From contig CP053161.1 in the NCBI GenBank assembly GCA_014607495.2, forward strand, positions 8,999,115-9,063,114: a stretch of 64,000 bases of DNA, read 5' to 3'. The translations under genes were made by a program, and so were the position numbers. How positions within the stretch are numbered: position 1 is the stretch's first letter; the number at the start of each line of letters is the position of its first letter. The DNA is from Carposina sasakii. Its lineage: Eukaryota > Arthropoda > Insecta > Lepidoptera > Carposinidae. Shown here piece after piece: positions 34,401 to 46,448 of the stretch. The notes under the pieces were generated by a model, which saw only the letters and a program-made list of their open reading frames with translations, made no database searches and had not been told where the DNA came from.

Positions 34401-34762
34401 TCATAAAATTTATTTTTTTATGGGTGAGCTTTAAAAAATAAGAAAAACAATTTTGGGGTGGATTTTTGATTGCCTGCCAGACACAATTAATGCATTTCTA
34501 GTGTGTACAAATGAACGTGTGTATAAATGCATTGTATTGTAAAATATGAATGTACAATTGAATGAAGTGTACTGTTTCCATTTTCCAGAGAAGCCAAAGT
34601 CTTCTTGTTGTTAATAATTTTAAGCGTAGTTTAGGTCTATTAAGTTGACGACTTGTCAAGTTAAGAAGTGCTTGAGAGATACAGAAAGTCTTGTATAGTT
34701 TAAAAACGAAAGTAAAAGGAAAGAAATACATTTTGTTTCATTTATATTTTTATGGAATTTAA
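31448..34762 (+). other. KANSL1 3' UTR and downstream AT-rich DNA
   Basis: Long A/T-rich tract with no recognisable gene. Candidate polyadenylation hexamers include AATAAA near 34189. At 33430-33500 is 'ctctgcctaccccgtaaggg' followed by 'tgtatgtatgtata', a phrase I recognise as a common lepidopteran repeat, so the 3' UTR may end before it. Confidence 0.5.
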
Positions 34763-35206
34763 GGCTCAATTTACACCGCTGCGGAATGGAACGGAAGCGA
34801 CTTTTTGCAACGAAATCGTATTAGCATAATGAACTTTATATTAGCGCAATTTCCAATCCGACACGTCAAATACACAAGAATGCGCTCCGCGGAAGACGCG
34901 CGCCGGAATGGAATTCGAACAGCGATCCCTAAGGTCTTGTGTTGGGTACTGCGGTATATAAAACATGGATAAGTATAGAAATCGTATATAGCATAATGAA
35001 CTTTATATCATCAGCGTCAATTTCCAAATTCCGACACGTCAAATCACCGGAGAATTCTCAAGAATGCGCAAGGATTCCGCGGAAGACGCGCGCCAAATTT
35101 TGTGGCTCGTATTTAATTCGTGTTGATTGATATAAAGTTCATTATGCTCTATACAATTACATAGCAAAAAGTCGCTTCCGTTCCATTCCGCGGTGTAAAT
35201 TGAGCC
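34763..35206. mobile_element. MITE with long TIRs and TAA target duplication
   Basis: The left arm 'ggctcaatttacaccg' and onward ('ggaatggaacggaagcgact') is the complement of the right arm ('agtcgcttccgttccattcc' to 'gtaaattgagcc'). Flanking TAA lies at 34760-34762 and 35207-35209. The inside contains a direct duplication around 'cgcggaagacgcgcgcc'. 444 bp, non-coding. The TAA duplication suggests a PIF/Harbinger source. Confidence 0.85.
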
Positions 35207-35760
35207 TAAAAGTACATCGGAAATTACAGTAATGATGTTTATGGTTCCATGTGTCCCAAAAAATACTTGGAGGTTGAATAACTGTATTAGTTCACGCAGA
35301 GTAATCCTGTTAGTTTTTATTTGGGACATAAGAAGCATAAAAACCATTGTAGTTTAGACATGGATGTTATGTATATGTTATACAAAGGTGTTCTGCAGTG
35401 GTGTAAATTGCTCCCAATATGTCATCTTAACGCCATAAGCGATAATATACCGCCGCCATTCTGTCTGTAGATATGTATTATCTATGCCGCCATTCGTAGC
35501 ATAATCAACGTCGAGAGCACTTGTTTGCCGCTTCAAGATACAGTAAAATCACAAAACTTACAACGGCCGTGCCGCCGCCATACCTACACGATGAAAGTTT
35601 ACCTACTGGTTGTTTGTTAAAACTATCGAACGGAAACCTGTCTAATTGTTCTACATAGTTCACACCACGGAGGAAGTCCTAGACGTCCGCTAGTAGAATA
35701 TTTATTTAACACAACATAAATAATTAAAAACGTTTTTAAATTCCAAATTATTTATTCGAC

Positions 35761-36111
35761 ATGAAAGCATTAACAACTTGTTTGTCGATTGTCTTTTTAT
35801 GTTACTTTCTATGTTCGCACCCCAAAATGAAACCGCTACCAAACAAAAAAGGAGGTGAATTTAAACAACCCAAAAAAATAAATCGCAAAGCTTTTGCTTT
35901 GGCAACGGTCAAAGGTGCGATTTGTTACGGTCTGTCAGGCATAAATTCGGGGCTTAATAGCCACCAACGTGGAGTGAATTTAAACAACCCAAAAAACCAA
36001 CAACAACACCGCATGATTCTACTATTACTGTTACACTATTTCAGTGAAGTGTCATTTCTTGGAAGAAGAAATAGCAAGAAAGCTCCCAGCGACACAGTCA
36101 AAACTAAGTAA
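35761..36111 (+). CDS. Small secreted-type ORF of unknown function
   Basis: 116-codon ORF from an ATG. The first ~20 residues (MKALTTCLSIVFLCYFLCS) are a good signal peptide; the rest is basic. I do not recognise it. Residues about 38-70 recall moricin-type antimicrobial peptides (KI, KA, then AI-x2-GL-x2-IN and a histidine seven residues on), but the match is short and unverified. Oddities: a 22 bp direct repeat inside the ORF ('gtgaatttaaacaaccc' at about 35853 and 35971) is read in two different frames. A strong 3' splice site ('acactatttcag' ending near 36043) offers another reading whose C terminus would be VKCHFLEEEIARKLP and onward, in a different frame. It may be a spliced gene, a new gene, or chance. 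Confidence 0.3.
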   Translation: MKALTTCLSIVFLCYFLCSHPKMKPLPNKKGGEFKQPKKINRKAFALATVKGAICYGLSGINSGLNSHQRGVNLNNPKNQQQHRMILLLLLHYFSEVSFLGRRNSKKAPSDTVKTK

Positions 36112-36394
36112 CATATTAACAAAAGAATCTTACATTGGATTAGATATCAGATAATCATAGTAACACTTAACTCACTTAGTGTGTATAAATTCAATTATCA
36201 TAACACAATTAAATTCATATAAAATTGAGGTGTATGTATTGAATGGGGGGCTATGTGTTAAAAGTACTAGGGCCCCTAGTAAACATACATAGACTAGGGG
36301 GTATGAGGGTATCAATGACGTTTTAATAAGTGCGCGAGAATCTCAACCTACCCACTGTGCGTGTATCCTTCATCGATACCTGCGCAAGCGCCTA

Positions 36395-36640
36395 ATCAAA
36401 CCTCTTGCTGCCTTCTGCAATCGTACATACTTTGTGTGCCGTTTCTTGAATGTTAACGAACCTAACTTAGAACATGTCTTGCTACCTTCTGCAATCCTGG
36501 TACTAAGTGTACAGTTTCTGACTAAAAAACGAACCTAACTTAGATAACAAACATCTCTGGCTGCCTTCTGCAACTTAACAGGGTATGAGTGCCATTTCTT
36601 GAATGTTAACAAACCCAACTTAGATAACATTATAAATATA
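36395..36640 (+). repeat. Diverged ~75 bp tandem triplication
   Basis: Three units each contain 'gctgccttctgcaa' (or 'gctacc') followed by a 'tttcttgaatgttaac'-like block and 'aacctaacttaga'. Function unknown. Confidence 0.6.
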
Positions 36641-37754
36641 GCTACTTTTTTCGATACTATTTTATAGATATACCGAGGATATTCTACCTGTGCAGAGACG
36701 GACTGATAAAGCCCGTCAGAGGCCCGGGGCGGCAAAGTAAAATGGGGCCCAGCTTTAAAAAAAAGTAGTTTTACAAGCTTTTTTTTTTGTTAAAATCTGG
36801 TTTTTTTTGTACATAAGTTGCCATTTACTTATGGAAACAGGCTCTATTAAGAATTTGTGACTTCTTGAGACTACGTTTTATTCCTCTATGGTCTAGGTGG
36901 CACATTTTTAGTCGTGTTTAGGATTTGATCAAGGGAACGCGAAGGCATTGCCCCCCCCCCCCGAGACTGTTAGTCCGCCACTGTACCTGTGCTAGTCTAG
37001 ATCAAGTCTAGTCTAGACAATACTGCTATGCATCTCAAATTAGAAAAAACCTAGTGTAGGAAAATTAAATGAAACAGTATATTTTCAGATGTAGGTAGTA
37101 CATATCATTATATTCAGGCCTTGGCAGTATTTTTCACAACTCCAATTCATACAAACATTTATAACACCCCTATTATAGTTGGCTGTAAAGTCACGTGTAA
37201 TAAGATGTAGGTAGGTATACATTGTTGTTGGACTTTGAAGTACCTATGTACTTGTAAACTACAATAAAAGATCAAATCAAAATATTGTATGTATGTTAAT
37301 ACATAGGTACAATATTTTTGTGAACATTTCATTGAAAAAATCGTTTGAAACTGCGATTTTACTATAATATGCACTATTATTGACCGCGCGGCGTAAGCTC
37401 AGCTTTTGTGAGGTTATCTAGGCCGGCGCACACTTGTTTACACTCACCCATCAATGTACTCTCACACTATATCTATTACTAGATTGCATTTTACCGTATG
37501 GTTCCTCCGATGGATGATGGCGCTATTTACTATATGTGTATGACCACATTTTCTGTTTCACTGCATAAAAAAATTTTAGTTCCGACATCAGGCATAGAAA
37601 TTATTCTATGAAACGGACTATAGTTTACTAGTACCTACACCCACACAATGCAAAGATGAGCTTACAGCGCGCGCACTATACCCATTTACCTACAGCATAA
37701 TATGTTAAACTGATGCGTTCTAAATTATGATTATTACATAAAATTAATCAGCTT

Positions 37755-37936
37755 CAGTGGTTCCCAAAGTGGTCCAGGTGGACCCCCAGGGGTCCACAGG
37801 AGACTCGATGGAGGTCCACGTTGGCGTGAAAAATGGGGGTTTACAATTAATTAGTAGGTATGTGATGTGGACCCCCCACCAGAACCAGTTAACTTTTGAA
37901 GGGGGTCTATAAGAAAAAAAAGTGTGGGAACTCCTG
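37755..37936. mobile_element. hAT-like MITE
   Basis: Starts 'cagtggttcccaaagtggtc' and ends with the near complement 'agtgtgggaactcctg'. The CAGNGGTTC start is typical of hAT elements. The flanks share 'agctt' but no full 8 bp duplication is clear. Non-coding, 182 bp. Confidence 0.65.
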
Positions 37937-38013
37937 AGCTTAATAAAGGATTTAAAAAGTCTAAATATCTTCGATATTTTAGGACATTAAGTACAAATTA
38001 AGCATTGTTTCTC

Positions 38014-38157
38014 TTAGCGCCAATTTTTCCAAACGTCAGATAGCCTATCTGAAAAACAAAGTTGATGCTGTCTCTATTATGATCAAGTTTTAGAGAAAGA
38101 CAGTATCAACTTTATCCCTCTGATAGGCTATCTGACGTTTGAAAAAATCAGCCCTAA
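38014..38157. mobile_element. Small inverted-repeat MITE
   Basis: 'aaacgtcagatagcctatc' pairs exactly with 'gataggctatctgacgttt', and inner 'aaagttgatgctgtctct' nearly pairs with 'agagaaagacagtatcaact'. About 144 bp, able to fold end to end. A decayed relative lies near 6230-6350. Confidence 0.75.
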
Positions 38158-38515
38158 AATACAAATAGGGCTTACTTACTAAAAAGGAATATTGTAAAAA
38201 TCACACAACCTGTTTCTTATCATAATAAAATGGCACCGATATACAATATTTAATAATTAAATCAATAGGAATTGTTATGTGTTTGTTCTATTTTATTAAC
38301 TTAAAATTAGGTGGGATATATTTTGTCTACCACCAAAATACGAGTACTCTACTGTCATATTATATCCAGCAATGAAGGAATCCTCAATGACTTCTGCTTT
38401 ATGTTTACCACTTAAAAGATACTGATTTTTTTTACATCTACTTAGAAAATTATCACTATTTAAATACATATACATTTTTTTAACAAACTCATAGGCCTAA
38501 TAATCTATACATACA

Positions 38516-38818
38516 TACCTATAATAAAAATGTTACGAATCGCTGTCTGTACATGGAAGATATATGAGAAAAAATATTATAGGAGACCTTTATTAACGCA
38601 ATAATACCCAAAATAATATTTTTTGGATTTTTGTCTGTTTATTGGTTTGTCTGTGCGTTTGTGAACGTTAATCTCAAAAACGGCTGCACCAATTTCGATG
38701 CAGTTTTCAGCAATAATTGACAGGTCCCACTTAACATATAGGCTACTTTTTATCGCGATAATTTCGGCATTTTGTTTTTTTCTGTAGTCCACGCGGACGG
38801 AGTCGCGGCCGTAAACTA
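38516..38818 (-). repeat. Short retroposon, RTE-tail/SINE-like (copy 7)
   Basis: Minus-strand, near full length, ending with 'cggacggagtcgcggccgta'. A deletion relative to copy 3 removes the 'cccgggaaaa' block. Confidence 0.75.
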
Positions 38819-39404
38819 GTAAGTAAATAATTAAGTTAAGTTTGGAACTCCAAACCTTGTCTCAGTACTCTTAACAATATATTTATGTACAATACAACCA
38901 CAAAATATTTAAAAATAATACTGCATACATTTCTACAAACTATGTACACCTAAATGGAGATCTACACAGCCATTTTATACCTACGTAATAAATGCATAAT
39001 AGGAATGTTGTATTTCTACAAGTATTATGGCCACTACATTTATAAGCCCTTAAGTAACATGCTATGTATCAGTGAGTCTACTTGAAGGTGTTTCCAGTTT
39101 CCACTGAAATTGTTCGCAATTTTAGTATGTTGACCACCAAATGATTTAGCTGGGCGGTGGAGACTCTTACAGAAACTTACGTCTCCAACACAAAAGTTGT
39201 TACCTTTTCGTCGGCGGAGACTCGCCTTGAGGCAGACGCACAGGAGTTAAAACACATAAGAAATCAGCATGCGACACAGAATAACAATGTTAGAACATTA
39301 CCTAATACTACTACATGAAGCAGTAAAAGCCATTTATAATAGACATTGTTTAGCCTAATATTATTTCATAGTTTGTTAAACATTACTACCAACTGATTAT
39401 ATTG

Positions 39405-39622
39405 ATACATATAATAAAATTGTAACGAATCTATGTTTGTGCGCGCTAATCTCAGAAACGGCTTAACCGATTTCGATGCAGTTTTCAGAATCATATGTTG
39501 TGACAGGTCCCACTTAACATATAGGCTACTTTTTTACCCCGGGAAAATGTCTTAATCCCGGATAATTTCGACATTGTTTTTTCTGCAGTCTGCGCAGACG
39601 GAGTCGCGGGCGTCCACTAGTT
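39405..39622 (-). repeat. Short retroposon, RTE-tail/SINE-like (copy 8)
   Basis: Minus-strand copy lacking the distal 'atatatcttccatgtac' part. It is followed at about 39790-39830 by 'ccgggccctacaccctccg', which resembles the loop of the inverted-repeat element at 62757, pointing to more than one element here. Confidence 0.7.
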
Positions 39623-39980
39623 TTAATTAAATGTGAATAATGGTGGGTCCCGGGTGAGTGATGTTAACATTACATATATGTACCATGTTATTATAAAAGA
39701 ACTTAAGCATTGTTTGAAACAGTCATTTTTAAACAGTTTAAAACTTTACAAGGAGTTTTATAGTAACACTGATCACTCAATGGAAACTATTGAGGGTTCG
39801 CCCACAACCGGGCCCTACACCCTCCGCTGACCCTCGGATCTGCCGACTCATAAAATAAATATTTAACACTGAGTGTTTATAGATAAATTTCCATATTAGG
39901 TTTGTGATGATGTTTCTATGTATAATATCTTACTTAATGTAGCAACAGAGAGGATTATTTTAACTGTATAAGAAGCACAC

Positions 39981-42900
39981 TTAGTTAATGTTTCTAGAAA
40001 GGTCCTGTATACGCCGAGCATTGCATTCTTTGCAGTACAGGTGGCCATCCAAGGGATAGCAGCCTCTTCCTTCTTGTCTGGAACAAAGTGATGCACCACA
40101 ATCCTCACAAGCGTAGCATGCAATGTGGAAGCTCTTGTCAAGAGCCACAATACGTACTGTCTCTTCTGTACCTCCTTGAGGGACAATTGGCTCTCTGCAT
40201 AGAGCACATCTAGGTGCATATCTGTGAATAGGTAAGATTGTAAGTAATACACAAACAGAAGAAACCTTTTCCCATGAGGCTAACTGATGAAAAGTGGGTG
40301 TTGTCGTGTAGCACAGTTATGAAGAGTTGTAGCCTACCTAATAAATACCTACCTAACGAAATGAAAAGAAAATATGAGTTACACGAATTTATTTACAACA
40401 CAAAATTAGCACAATATAGAAGAGAGATCACTATGAATAATGCGTGAAGGTGAGTGAGGGTGAGTAGAGCGTGGATGAAGGAATGTGGAGTGTAAAAGTG
40501 TAGGAAGTCGGTGAGCAGAGTCCTCTTGAGGGTCCTGGGTCGACGGCGTTCCAGGAGTCACGCCCCGGGTGTAGTAATTGCAGGCTGGAGTTGAAGGTAC
40601 TGGATCCGACGGACAGGTCACTGTTGTAGATGCAGGTGTAGAAGTTGCAGATAGGAGTTGCAGGTACCAGACCTGACGAACGGGTCACAGTTGTAGATGC
40701 AGGTGCAGACGTTGTAGGTACTGGATCGGACAGAAGAATCTTCTCGGTCGCGGATTACTGAACGCGACGCGGGCGCGGATGGTTCGCGCTGTATACTCGT
40801 AGGTCCGTGGACGCGGAGCGCGGTTACTGAACGCGACGCGGGCGCGGTTTGTTCGCGCTGTAGAAGTCCGGCGAAGTGCAGCAAGGGTCCCGGGGCAGGC
40901 GGCCCCGGGACAAGGCCTTATAATTCCGTTCTTCACTCTGGCTGAGTAGCCGACGGAATGCTTGACTTTTTCCCGTTTGTATGGCTTATATACGAATTTT
41001 TGTCTCCATTTTCAAATTCTTGAATTCGAAATGAAATTCTTTTTCTTCATGAAGTTTTGTAAAGATTTGAGTGTACGAAAAGAGTAATATAATGAAAAAG
41101 TGACATGACAAGAGCTTGCCAAAGGATGACTTTTCGTTTCAAAATAAACCAATTTCTGTGTTTTGGCTTGAATTTGTTGAATAATTTGTGATTTAAATAT
41201 AAAATCAAAAGGGAAACTGTATAATATTATGTATCTGAAAAGCGCATCCTCGAGGAATGATCAAGTGATGAGATAAAGTTAAATGAAATATGTTCTGATA
41301 AACTAAAAAGTCCTCGGATTGAGCTCCTAGGGCTTCTATAAGGTCCTCAAGGTTAGTAAATCCTACATTTCCCCCACAACCCCGGAAAATTTTCGACTCA
41401 GAGAAAATTTTGTAGAAGGTTCGAAAGAGTCTAGGGAACATTACCTTGCAAAAACATTCATCATCAAATAATCGGCAATCATTCGTCTAATATTCAATCA
41501 TCTTCATTCAGGTAAGGGTGGAGTTCACGGTCAATGACTACCACTCTAAAGGTATGCTCCAATATGACCTGAGGCTTGTTTAAGGAGTAGTCGACCGCTC
41601 CATGATGAAAAAAGAATTTGACCTAAGGCTTATTTAAAGAGTAGTCAGCCGCTCTGAAGTTGAAGAAGAAGAAGAAGAATTTGACCTAAGGCTTATTTAA
41701 CGAGTAGTCTACCGCTCGATAACGCAATGGGTACTCCCGTGGTAATGGTTGCTAGCCATATTTGAATCGACCAAGCAAGACAGGTCGATCGCATAAGCGA
41801 CCGCCGAAGTATCCAAAGGTTTAGTCTAGTAGTAGGGGTTTAGAGTCCCTAAGTGAAGATAGATAAGTCAAAATAGAACAATTAGTAGGTACCCTGGTGG
41901 TAATGGTTGCTAACCATCTTTGAACGAGCCCAGCAAGACGAGCCGACCGCATAGCATAGCAGCATAGCGACCACTAAAGACCTAGTAATAGTGAAGATAT
42001 GACCAAAAAATTAAGCATCAAAATAATTTAGAGATAAAAAAGAGAGAGCATCAAGCTCCTAGAGTATTATGTAGAGGGAAATCTTGAGCTTCTCTGTAGG
42101 ATATTCTAGAGTGAGCTTTAGCATTCGGGTTACCTAGATGGGACAGAATAAAGAATGGTGATGAAGAGACGAATATGATTATGTAGTCAAGACAAAAAAT
42201 ACAATTCAGTCAAGCAAGGTTTAGAAAATGTAGGCAGCTCCGTGCCAAACTGTGTCACCGGCATGAAGTTGAAAAAGATAAGTGTGGCTAACACGAGTAG
42301 ATGATAAGACGAGAAATTGTAAAAGTAAAGATTAAAATCTAAAAAATTTCTTTCATTGTAGTTATAGAGTTGAATAAAATTTCAGAATCTAAAAGTTGCA
42401 CAAAACCTAGCAATAAAAAATAAAGTTTGAAAAGGTAAAGGTAGCAAAAACTCTAGCAAAATTAGTAGTAGAGGGTATTGTAGTATAGGTATAGTAGCAA
42501 AAGATTTATTCCGTTCAAGCTGCCGAGAACTAGCCTAAAGAAGTCCAGAAAACCTATACCTAAAGAAGTCCAGCAAACCTAATACCTAAAGAAGTCCAGC
42601 AAACCTAATACCTAAAGAAGTCCAGAAAACCTATACCTAAAGAGTTAATCAAAGAGACCTAGACACTAGAAAAAGTGTTATTTTAGAATTTAGAGAAATA
42701 ACGTTGAGATAGTTTAGAAGATAGAGTCGGGCGCCAAACTGTCGTGTAGCACAGTTATGAAGAGTTGTAGCCTACCTAATAAATACCTACCTAACGAAAT
42801 GAAAAGAAAATATGAGTTACACGAATTTATTTACAACACAAAATTAGCACAATATAGAAGAGAGATCACTATGAATAATGCGTGAAGGTGAGTGAGGGTG

Positions 42901-45456
42901 AGTAGAGCGTGGATGAAGGAATGTGGAGTGTAAAAGTGTAGGAAGTCGGTGAGCAGAGTCCTCTTGAGGGTCCTGGGTCGACGGCGTTCCAGGAGTCACG
43001 CCCCGGGTGTAGTAATTGCAGGCTGGAGTTGAAGGTACTGGATCCGACGGACAGGTCACTGTTGTAGATGCAGGTGTAGAAGTTGCAGATAGGAGTTGCA
43101 GGTACCAGACCTGACGAACGGGTCACAGTTGTAGATGCAGGTGCAGACGTTGTAGGTACTGGATCGGACAGAAGAATCTTCTCGGTCGCGGATTACTGAA
43201 CGCGACGCGGGCGCGGATGGTTCGCGCTGTATACTCGTAGGTCCGTGGACGCGGAGCGCGGTTACTGAACGCGACGCGGGCGCGGTTTGTTCGCGCTGTA
43301 GAAGTCCGGCGAAGTGCAGCAAGGGTCCCGGGGCAGGCGGCCCCGGGACAAGGCCTTATAATTCCGTTCTTCACTCTGGCTGAGTAGCCGACGGAATGCT
43401 TGACTTTTTCCCGTTTGTATGGCTTATATACGAATTTTTGTCTCCATTTTCAAATTCTTGAATTCGAAATGAAATTCTTTTTCTTCATGAAGTTTTGTAA
43501 AGATTTGAGTGTACGAAAAGAGTAATATAATGAAAAAGTGACATGACAAGAGCTTGCCAAAGGATGACTTTTCGTTTCAAAATAAACCAATTTCTGTGTT
43601 TTGGCTTGAATTTGTTGAATAATTTGTGATTTAAATATAAAATCAAAAGGGAAACTGTATAATATTATGTATCTGAAAAGCGCATCCTCGAGGAATGATC
43701 AAGTGATGAGATAAAGTTAAATGAAATATGTTCTGATAAACTAAAAAGTCCTCGGATTGAGCTCCTAGGGCTTCTATAAGGTCCTCAAGGTTAGTAAATC
43801 CTACAGTGTGTAATTTGCATACTTCTGTCCAACCTCTCTGTCAACTGCAATATGTTAAATTTATTTAAAGGTGTAAAACAATTTACCTTTTGTGAAAATC
43901 CTCAATGCAGTGAATGCGGTTTACAGCATCAACTGTAAATGGAATACCGTCCAGGCTCTTTTGGCACACAACACATGTGAAGCAGCGAGGGTGGTAAGGC
44001 TTGCCCGTAGCCCTGAGGATGCGGTCCAGGATGGGATTTCCACAGACACAACACTTCTCCAAAGTGTCCAAATAATCCCTCTCACACAAGGCTCGACCTT
44101 GCACTGCATAGAATGGTCTACCCTGAAATATACAAATAAATTATGTAGTAGAATCTTTAATAGCTACACTGTTTCTTGCTTCTTTAGACACATACATTCA
44201 TTGGTAGAGAAATAAATTTTCTAAAGGTCACAGCTCATTAGAGCCACCCAGCACCACCTCGCTTTGTGAGGTTAGTATTTTTTATATGGAATTGTATGGG
44301 CTTGCATTCACTACATCAACTCCGTAGCATCACTGGATCGCCTAGGTCGGTCGCCCACCACGCGCGGATGGCGCGGTGGACCTCAAGACGTTTATTGGTA
44401 ATACAGTGGTGTCCACTTGTCGACAACGAGTGGACGCCGTGCTAAGTGGGTGCCGAGTGGCTCTAATAAGTTGTTTTAGTAAAGAGAAAAGCTAATCTAC
44501 ACCTTTTAAACCAATAGGTCAAAGTAAAGTCATGGTAGTAATATGTAGTTTAATGTATGGGACAGATAGCATTACAGATAGATAACACAGAAAATAATAT
44601 GCTATGCATAACTAAATCAATAATTCTCCAAAATTAGTAAGGAAGTAGGTGGATTGTCCATGATTACTACCTGCAAATTGATTCCACACTGCTGGCAACA
44701 GAAACATTTGATGTGGTAGATTCTCTCCATAGCAGTGCATCCTGTGGTCTCCCCCATGATCTTCTCCCCACAACAATAACAGTTGCCGCAGTACAGTTCA
44801 TCTTCTGGCTCCGACACAGGCTCACTAGTAGTTGTTCCTACATAGCCTCCATATAGAGATGTTCCTGAAAGCTGGCTGCAGGGTCTAGGGTTTATTGGCT
44901 CATATAATGACTCATACGTAGAGGAAGTCTGTGATCCCCCGTAAGTGGAGAAATCTTGAGCAATTACAGACGCCGAAGAAGGAGGATATGCCGAGCCTGG
45001 TCGACGCAATTCGCTATAGTTCGATTGGGCGCCCAAATCACTGCTTCTCGATATTACAGATCTTGTATCTCTCTCGTAAATACCTTCTGCCATGTGCCGT
45101 TGCATAGGTACGTTTGAGTAAACATGATTCGTTCCGCCTGGTGGAAGTAAATTGCTATACAGAAGAACATCACCACTTCGAACCTTAGCTGTGTTCCTTA
45201 CAATACAACTCTTAACTGGGACTAAATTGGAATACGTTGAACTTGCCCGACTGCCATATTCAAGCCTGGATGAATAAGAAGGTTCACATGCTGATTTAAC
45301 CATACAACTTTGGGGTATTTGAGGCACAGGAGCCTTGTTTTTTTTGGGTGGGATTGAAGGTTTTATTTTAGCGGAATTAATGTCATCTTGCAACTTAGCA
45401 TCCAGTTCATTGGCATATATTCGTAAATCTGCTAATTGTTTATCTAGTGTATTCAT
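39981..45456 (-). CDS. Zyx: Zyxin/LPP/TRIP6-type LIM protein
   Basis: Three coding exons, 45456-44671, 44122-43887 and 40221-39981, join in frame (phases 0 and 2) for 420 residues. Zyxin-family proteins sit at focal adhesions and cell junctions, tie actin to the membrane and feed into Hippo signalling. The N-terminal ~225 residues are polar with a coiled-coil start (MNTLDKQLADLRIYANELDA), a proline/lysine patch (PSIPPKKNKAPVPQIP) and repeated Tyr-Ser-Asn/Ser-Thr-Tyr motifs. Three LIM domains follow: LIM1 from CGNCYCCGEKI, LIM2 from CCVCGNPILDRIL, and LIM3 from CALCREPIVPQGG with GCYPLDGHLYCKEC. LIM3 with its EETVRIVALDKSFHI stretch matches LPP/TRIP6/zyxin better than ajuba. Intron 2 (between LIM2 and LIM3) carries a 3.5 kb LTR element. 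The first ATG is used; no FPPPP Ena/VASP motif is visible. Confidence 0.93.
40302..41367 (-). repeat. LTR (downstream copy) of the non-autonomous element
   Basis: Begins 'tgtcgtgtagcacag' and ends 'gtaaatcctaca' on the plus strand. Every stretch I compared is identical to the partner at 42740-43805, including four ORF translations. The ORFs inside are LTR sequence, not genes. Confidence 0.92.
42740..43805 (-). repeat. LTR (upstream copy) of the non-autonomous element
   Basis: Same length and, as far as compared, the same sequence as 40302-41367, offset 2438 bp. Contains a GC-rich core ('cgcgacgcgggcgcgg' twice) that could be promoter sequence. Confidence 0.92.
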
Positions 45457-46443
45457 TTTTCTGCACTTATATTCGCAAATAGTTTAATTATTTCAGGAAA
45501 AAATACAAAAAAGCAAGCACATCCCCACCCAAAATTCAAATTGACAATTAGATTTTTTTGCTTTGCCGACGACACAAGACACATACGTTGTGTTTATACA
45601 GCCATTATACTCATTTTTTAAAATAACATACTATAAGTATGCATACTATATACGTACATAACATATTATTATGTTCATTTACCTGTTTGTTGGTACTCAC
45701 TTGATCGCATAACTTTGTTATGTCGCAACCATATAATATCGCAACACTTCCCTGATTTAATAATAATTAACGACCTCTAGTCATCCAGGATGGACGCAGG
45801 ATGGAGACCCATCCTGTATGACTTACAGTACATTCTACAGACTAGAATTAAATTCGCAAATCGTGGATCACAAACATTTTTACAGAAATAATTTCCTCTA
45901 GCGACTAGTTGTTGGCCATAAAACGCAATAATATAACATTTTTTGTTATAATCGGTTTAAGCCATCTTTTGTGTGTTTTTTTTTTCATTTAGCGGAGCAA
46001 TAGGTATATTGAATTTAATGAAATGCGCAAGAAGGATCTGCAAATCGAATTATGCGATGCATAGATTCTAGGAAAGCATTCAAGCAGGCAGGCATTCAGC
46101 AGCAATGTCACACATCCGGGATCGTCCTTCTATGCATTATCACGCAAAAATTTTTCATCAATGCATGTGTCGCCGCCACTCATAATTGGGGTTATGTCTA
46201 AAAATATAATCAATTTCAATTTTTATTATTAATGGCACCCATTATTGCGTCGGGCAAAAAAAATATAATCAATGCTTCGCTTTAAATGAATAATATGAAG
46301 GCGTGACAAGAGGTAGTACACACACACGTACTACTAAGTACTAAGAATGTTTTACCAGGTTAAATATGAATACAAGTTAATATATCATGTAGTGACTCAT
46401 ACCTTAATTTCAGCTATGATTATCCAGCACATCAGTGTCCAGT
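45457..46443. other. Upstream region of the zyxin-type gene
   Basis: Promoter and 5' UTR of the minus-strand gene should lie here. No clear TATA or other element stands out, and no other gene is seen. It is bounded by the BEL/Pao insertion. Confidence 0.5.
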
Positions 46444-46448
46444 CTTGT

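Larger units (their letters stand above)
36112..39980. other. Transposon-rich intergenic region
   Basis: No gene supported. Contains a ~75 bp tandem triplication at about 36395-36640, a C14 run near 36951, a hAT-like MITE, a small inverted-repeat MITE and two short retroposons (entries below). It separates the convergent KANSL1 and zyxin-type genes. Confidence 0.6.
40298..43809 (-). mobile_element. Non-autonomous LTR retrotransposon (TRIM/LARD-like)
   Basis: Two direct repeats of 1066 bp at 40302-41367 and 42740-43805 enclose 1372 bp. The flanking 4 bp 'gtgt' lies at 40298-40301 and 43806-43809. LTR ends are 5' TG and CA 3'. On the minus strand, just after the upstream LTR, is 'tggcgcccgac', a typical primer-binding site. 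Just before the other LTR is a purine run 'gtgggggaaa', a polypurine tract. So it is transcribed on the minus strand, the same sense as the zyxin-type gene. No gag or pol is present. The interior has 'aaggcttatttaa' and 'cctaaagaagtccag' repeats. Superfamily unclear; the 4 bp duplication fits Gypsy-type integration. Confidence 0.92.

Noticed and set aside
40406..40936. Four overlapping minus-strand ORFs, repeated exactly at 42844-43374
   Set aside because: They lie wholly inside the two LTRs of the non-autonomous element, have no domain signature and overlap in different frames.
43892..44215. Plus-strand 107-codon ORF
   Set aside because: Shadow of the LIM2 exon of the zyxin-type gene on the opposite strand.
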